In this document: in pieces, positions 62,314 through 64,000 of the stretch | Numbering within the stretch: position 1 is the stretch's first letter | Layout: the number at the start of each line of letters is the position of its first letter | NCBI RefSeq assembly: GCF_000518485.1 | Contig: NZ_JADR01000005.1 | Location: forward strand, 186,001-250,000 | DNA length: 64,000 nt | Reading direction: 5' to 3' | Origin: Olleya marilimosa CAM030 | Lineage (GTDB): Bacteria; Bacteroidota; Bacteroidia; Flavobacteriales; Flavobacteriaceae | The notes under the pieces: model-generated | Databases searched by the model: none | What the model saw: the letters and a program-made list of their open reading frames with translations, nothing else | Told to the model about the DNA's origin: nothing | Program-made: the position numbers and the translations under genes

Positions 62314-62445
62314 ATGCGCCATAATTTTATTTTTTTTAAATAAGAATACAGTTACATAACAAAAAAAAGCCTTTAGCAGATATACTGTAAAGGCTTAAAA
62401 TTATATAACATCAAGTTTAAAATCTTAAAAATGACTTTCAGTAGT

Positions 62446-62823
62446 TTAAAACTCTACTAAAGCTTTTTTGTAATATTTTAAATCTGATATGTTAGAGCTG
62501 TTGTCAAGGTTTCTAATTAATGAAATCACATATTTTAAACTTTCAACAGGATCTGATTCTGTCTCAACTGTTTCTATTGTTTCATCTTCAAAAGCTTCAT
62601 CATCTAAAGGAGTATCTTCAGGTATTGGAATAAGAAAAGAGTCGTTATTTTCGATATGCTCATAAGTGTAACGAAGTACTTTTACAGCTAAAGGGTTTTC
62701 TACCTCAATAGTATAAGTTCTTAAAGTTTTAATATCGTCTATTAATGTATCTGTATTAATACCTGTAGCGTCTAGGTTTTTTAGAATACGGTCTATTACT
62801 GTAATGGCTTGTTTATTTTCCAA
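62446..62823 (-). CDS. Conserved hypothetical protein, acidic
   Basis: This is a 125-residue protein of unknown family. It starts MENKQAITVIDRILKNLDAT. The N-terminal half looks helical (DTLIDDIKTLRTYTIEVEN). A short strongly acidic linker (about residues 70-92, EDTPLDDEAFEDETIETVE) follows, then a second helical segment (SLKYVISLIRNLDNS). There is no signal peptide or membrane segment. It resembles small cytosolic helical proteins common in flavobacteria, but I cannot name a domain. It probably forms its own transcript, ending near the tRNA terminator. Confidence 0.65.
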   Translation of the reverse strand: MENKQAITVIDRILKNLDATGINTDTLIDDIKTLRTYTIEVENPLAVKVLRYTYEHIENNDSFLIPIPEDTPLDDEAFEDETIETVETESDPVESLKYVISLIRNLDNSSNISDLKYYKKALVEF

Positions 62824-62945
62824 AGGGTAAGATTAAAATAGGGTTAGTTGCTTTTTGTTGCAAATTTAATTTTTTCTTTGCTTACAAAAAATCTATTATA
62901 GATGTTTATTTTAAAATTATTAATAAATCTTTGATGGGTTTTAGT

Positions 62946-63383
62946 TTACAGATGTTTTTTCCAATAACGTTTACCGTAACCACAAAACACTTCTTCACCT
63001 GACCTAATTTTTTTTGTTGCAATAATGCACACGTTATCATTATCGTCTAAGCCTATTTTTGCATTGTTTTTATATGAACTATCATCTGTTGTTCCTTTAG
63101 TATCATTGGCATATTTAGCAAAACAGTTAGTATGCATACTGTCCATGATACTACCATCTAGTAAATTAATAAAGTAACGATCTTGTTTTTGTTGTGCTCT
63201 GTGTTTTGCTTCTGTAGCATCAATTATTTCGCCTTTAAAAAGAGCAATAATTTCATGCTTGTAAATATCTATTGCTGTAAATAATCCATGACCTGCTTTA
63301 GGTATCTGAGAGGTTTTGACGTATAAATAGTCTGCTTCTGAAGCTTCAATAGTATTGTTTTGTGTAATTGATGTTTTGATAAT
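62946..63383 (-). CDS. SET-domain protein with a probable non-canonical start codon
   Basis: Reading the minus strand from the TGA at 63396-63398 down to the stop at 62946 gives about 149 codons that contain a whole SET domain. YLYVKTSQIPKAGHGLFTAI is the N-terminal SET start, RYFINLLDGSIMDSMHTN the centre, and GEEVFCGYGKRYWKKH the C-terminal motif with the conserved Y-G-Y-W. The first ATG in frame is at 63146, deep inside the fold, and would delete the AdoMet site. No ATG, GTG or TTG precedes it in frame, so ATT at 63383 (or ATC at 63380) is my best start. SET enzymes methylate lysines; the target is unknown. Alternatives are a base error, or a gene broken at its start. Confidence 0.65.
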   Translation of the reverse strand: MIKTSITQNNTIEASEADYLYVKTSQIPKAGHGLFTAIDIYKHEIIALFKGEIIDATEAKHRAQQKQDRYFINLLDGSIMDSMHTNCFAKYANDTKGTTDDSSYKNNAKIGLDDNDNVCIIATKKIRSGEEVFCGYGKRYWKKHL

Positions 63384-63410
63384 GGTTAAGTTATTTCAAT
63401 TAGTTTTAAA

Positions 63411-64000
63411 CTACTCTTCTAAAGCTATTTTATTTACTTGAAACGTCATGGTAGGTATTGGTCCTGTGATTTCGTTTATCCTAGAATTAGTATAATATAA
63501 TTCATTATTATAAATACTAAAGGTATCTGCCCAACGGACTAATTCGCCTTTAACAACTATTGTTGTTTTTCCATCTGGAGTTCTTTTAATAATAGCATTA
63601 TTTTCTAAATCTGCATAGTATAAATTAGCATATTTATCAAATATCATTCCGTCAGGAGCAGCTGTTTTAGCGATAGTTTCTACACCAGCTTCAATCTCAT
63701 TATCAGTTCCATTAATCAACAAGGTTGTAGGTATAGCATATAAAGTATAACCAGTCAAGGCATGATAGTATAGTTTGTTGTCTAATGGATTTAACGCTAT
63801 ACCATCAGAGTGAACAGTATTTTTCCACTGTTTGCCATTAATAGTTAGGTGGTCTGTTTCAGAGGTTGTAGAGCTATGGTCTGTTAATACACGTTTAAAT
63901 AGTCCACTTTCTAAATTTAAAATTAATAAACCTGCATGTCCTGAATCTGTAAAATATGCCATGTTATTTTCTCTGTCAATGCGTACATCATTTATGTAAG
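63411..64000 (-). CDS. Major royal jelly/Yellow-related beta-propeller protein (partial, N-terminus off right edge)
   Basis: The last 196 or so residues are present, and the frame stays open to the edge. YINDVRIDRENNMAYFTDSG near the edge is the classic MRJP/Yellow motif (LNDVR-x(n)-A-Y-x-TDSG). HSDGIALNPLDNKLYYHALTG and APDGMIFDKYANLYYADLENN are blades of the propeller. These proteins bind or hydrolyse small molecules in the manner of SMP-30/lactonase relatives, and bacterial members are usually exported. The ATG at 63962 is not the start. The stop at 63411 lies 27 bases before the SET gene start, so the two may be cotranscribed. Confidence 0.85.
   Translation of the reverse strand, partial: YINDVRIDRENNMAYFTDSGHAGLLILNLESGLFKRVLTDHSSTTSETDHLTINGKQWKNTVHSDGIALNPLDNKLYYHALTGYTLYAIPTTLLINGTDNEIEAGVETIAKTAAPDGMIFDKYANLYYADLENNAIIKRTPDGKTTIVVKGELVRWADTFSIYNNELYYTNSRINEITGPIPTMTFQVNKIALEE

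Overview
This 64 kb window reads as chromosome from a low-GC member of the Bacteroidota, most likely family Flavobacteriaceae. The grounds are a Bacteroidetes-style promoter pattern (TTG, about 18-20 bases, then TAnnTTTG) before several genes, no Shine-Dalgarno sites to speak of, frequent A/T-rich codons, and lineage-typical genes: long NusB, DUF3276, DUF2795, a PorV-like type IX secretion protein, DUF1573 next to YajC, and a CarboxypepD-reg/TonB receptor. No transposase, integrase, phage gene or CRISPR array was seen.

Layout. Positions 1-6458 (minus strand) hold the N-terminal two thirds of secA, a DUF2795 protein, a PduO-type cobalamin adenosyltransferase, a methyltransferase and an ABC-F ATPase. 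Positions 6674-40229 (plus strand) form one very large surface-polysaccharide locus of about 30 genes, mostly spaced by a few bases or overlapping. It begins with a predicted promoter and wza/wzc-like export genes, then an ABC exporter pair (wzm/wzt), many glycosyltransferases, methyltransferases, a sugar epimerase, an MBOAT O-acyltransferase with an SGNH-like partner, a nonulosonic (sialic-type) acid activation pair, a Wzy/WaaL-type membrane protein, and finally a polyprenyl-phosphate sugar-1-phosphate transferase. The last gene also has its own predicted promoter. An acyltransferase remnant at 16553-16843 shows that the locus has lost at least one modification gene.

Positions 40230-53321 hold housekeeping and envelope genes: a DUF4105 protein, PorV-like protein, phosphatidylserine synthase, TerC, LptB, a CMD-family protein, TatC, KdsD, RecQ, a cyclophilin-FKBP fusion, a YfiT-like protein, a CsaA-like protein and an acyltransferase. 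Positions 53373-59464 hold DUF3276, an ABC exporter, leucine dehydrogenase, NusB, DUF1573, YajC and a YdeI-like protein. Positions 59628-64000 hold a TonB-dependent siderophore-type receptor behind a palindromic operator, tRNA-Tyr, an unknown protein, a SET-domain protein that lacks any ATG/GTG/TTG start for its full domain, and a royal-jelly/Yellow-family protein running off the right edge.

How it fits together (inference). The polysaccharide locus would build a lipid-linked glycan (initiation by the 38835 gene, extension by about 15-18 glycosyltransferases). The glycan would be decorated with acyl, methyl and nonulosonic-acid groups, flipped by Wzm/Wzt with end recognition by the Wzt C-terminal domain, and either ligated or exported through Wza/Wzc. 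LptB and KdsD (Kdo precursor synthesis) nearby serve the same outer membrane. No Wzx flippase was found. The nonulosonic pair points to a 9-phosphate (KDN- or Neu5Ac-9-P-like) route because a phosphatase domain is fused to the CMP-transferase and no NeuC-type epimerase is present.
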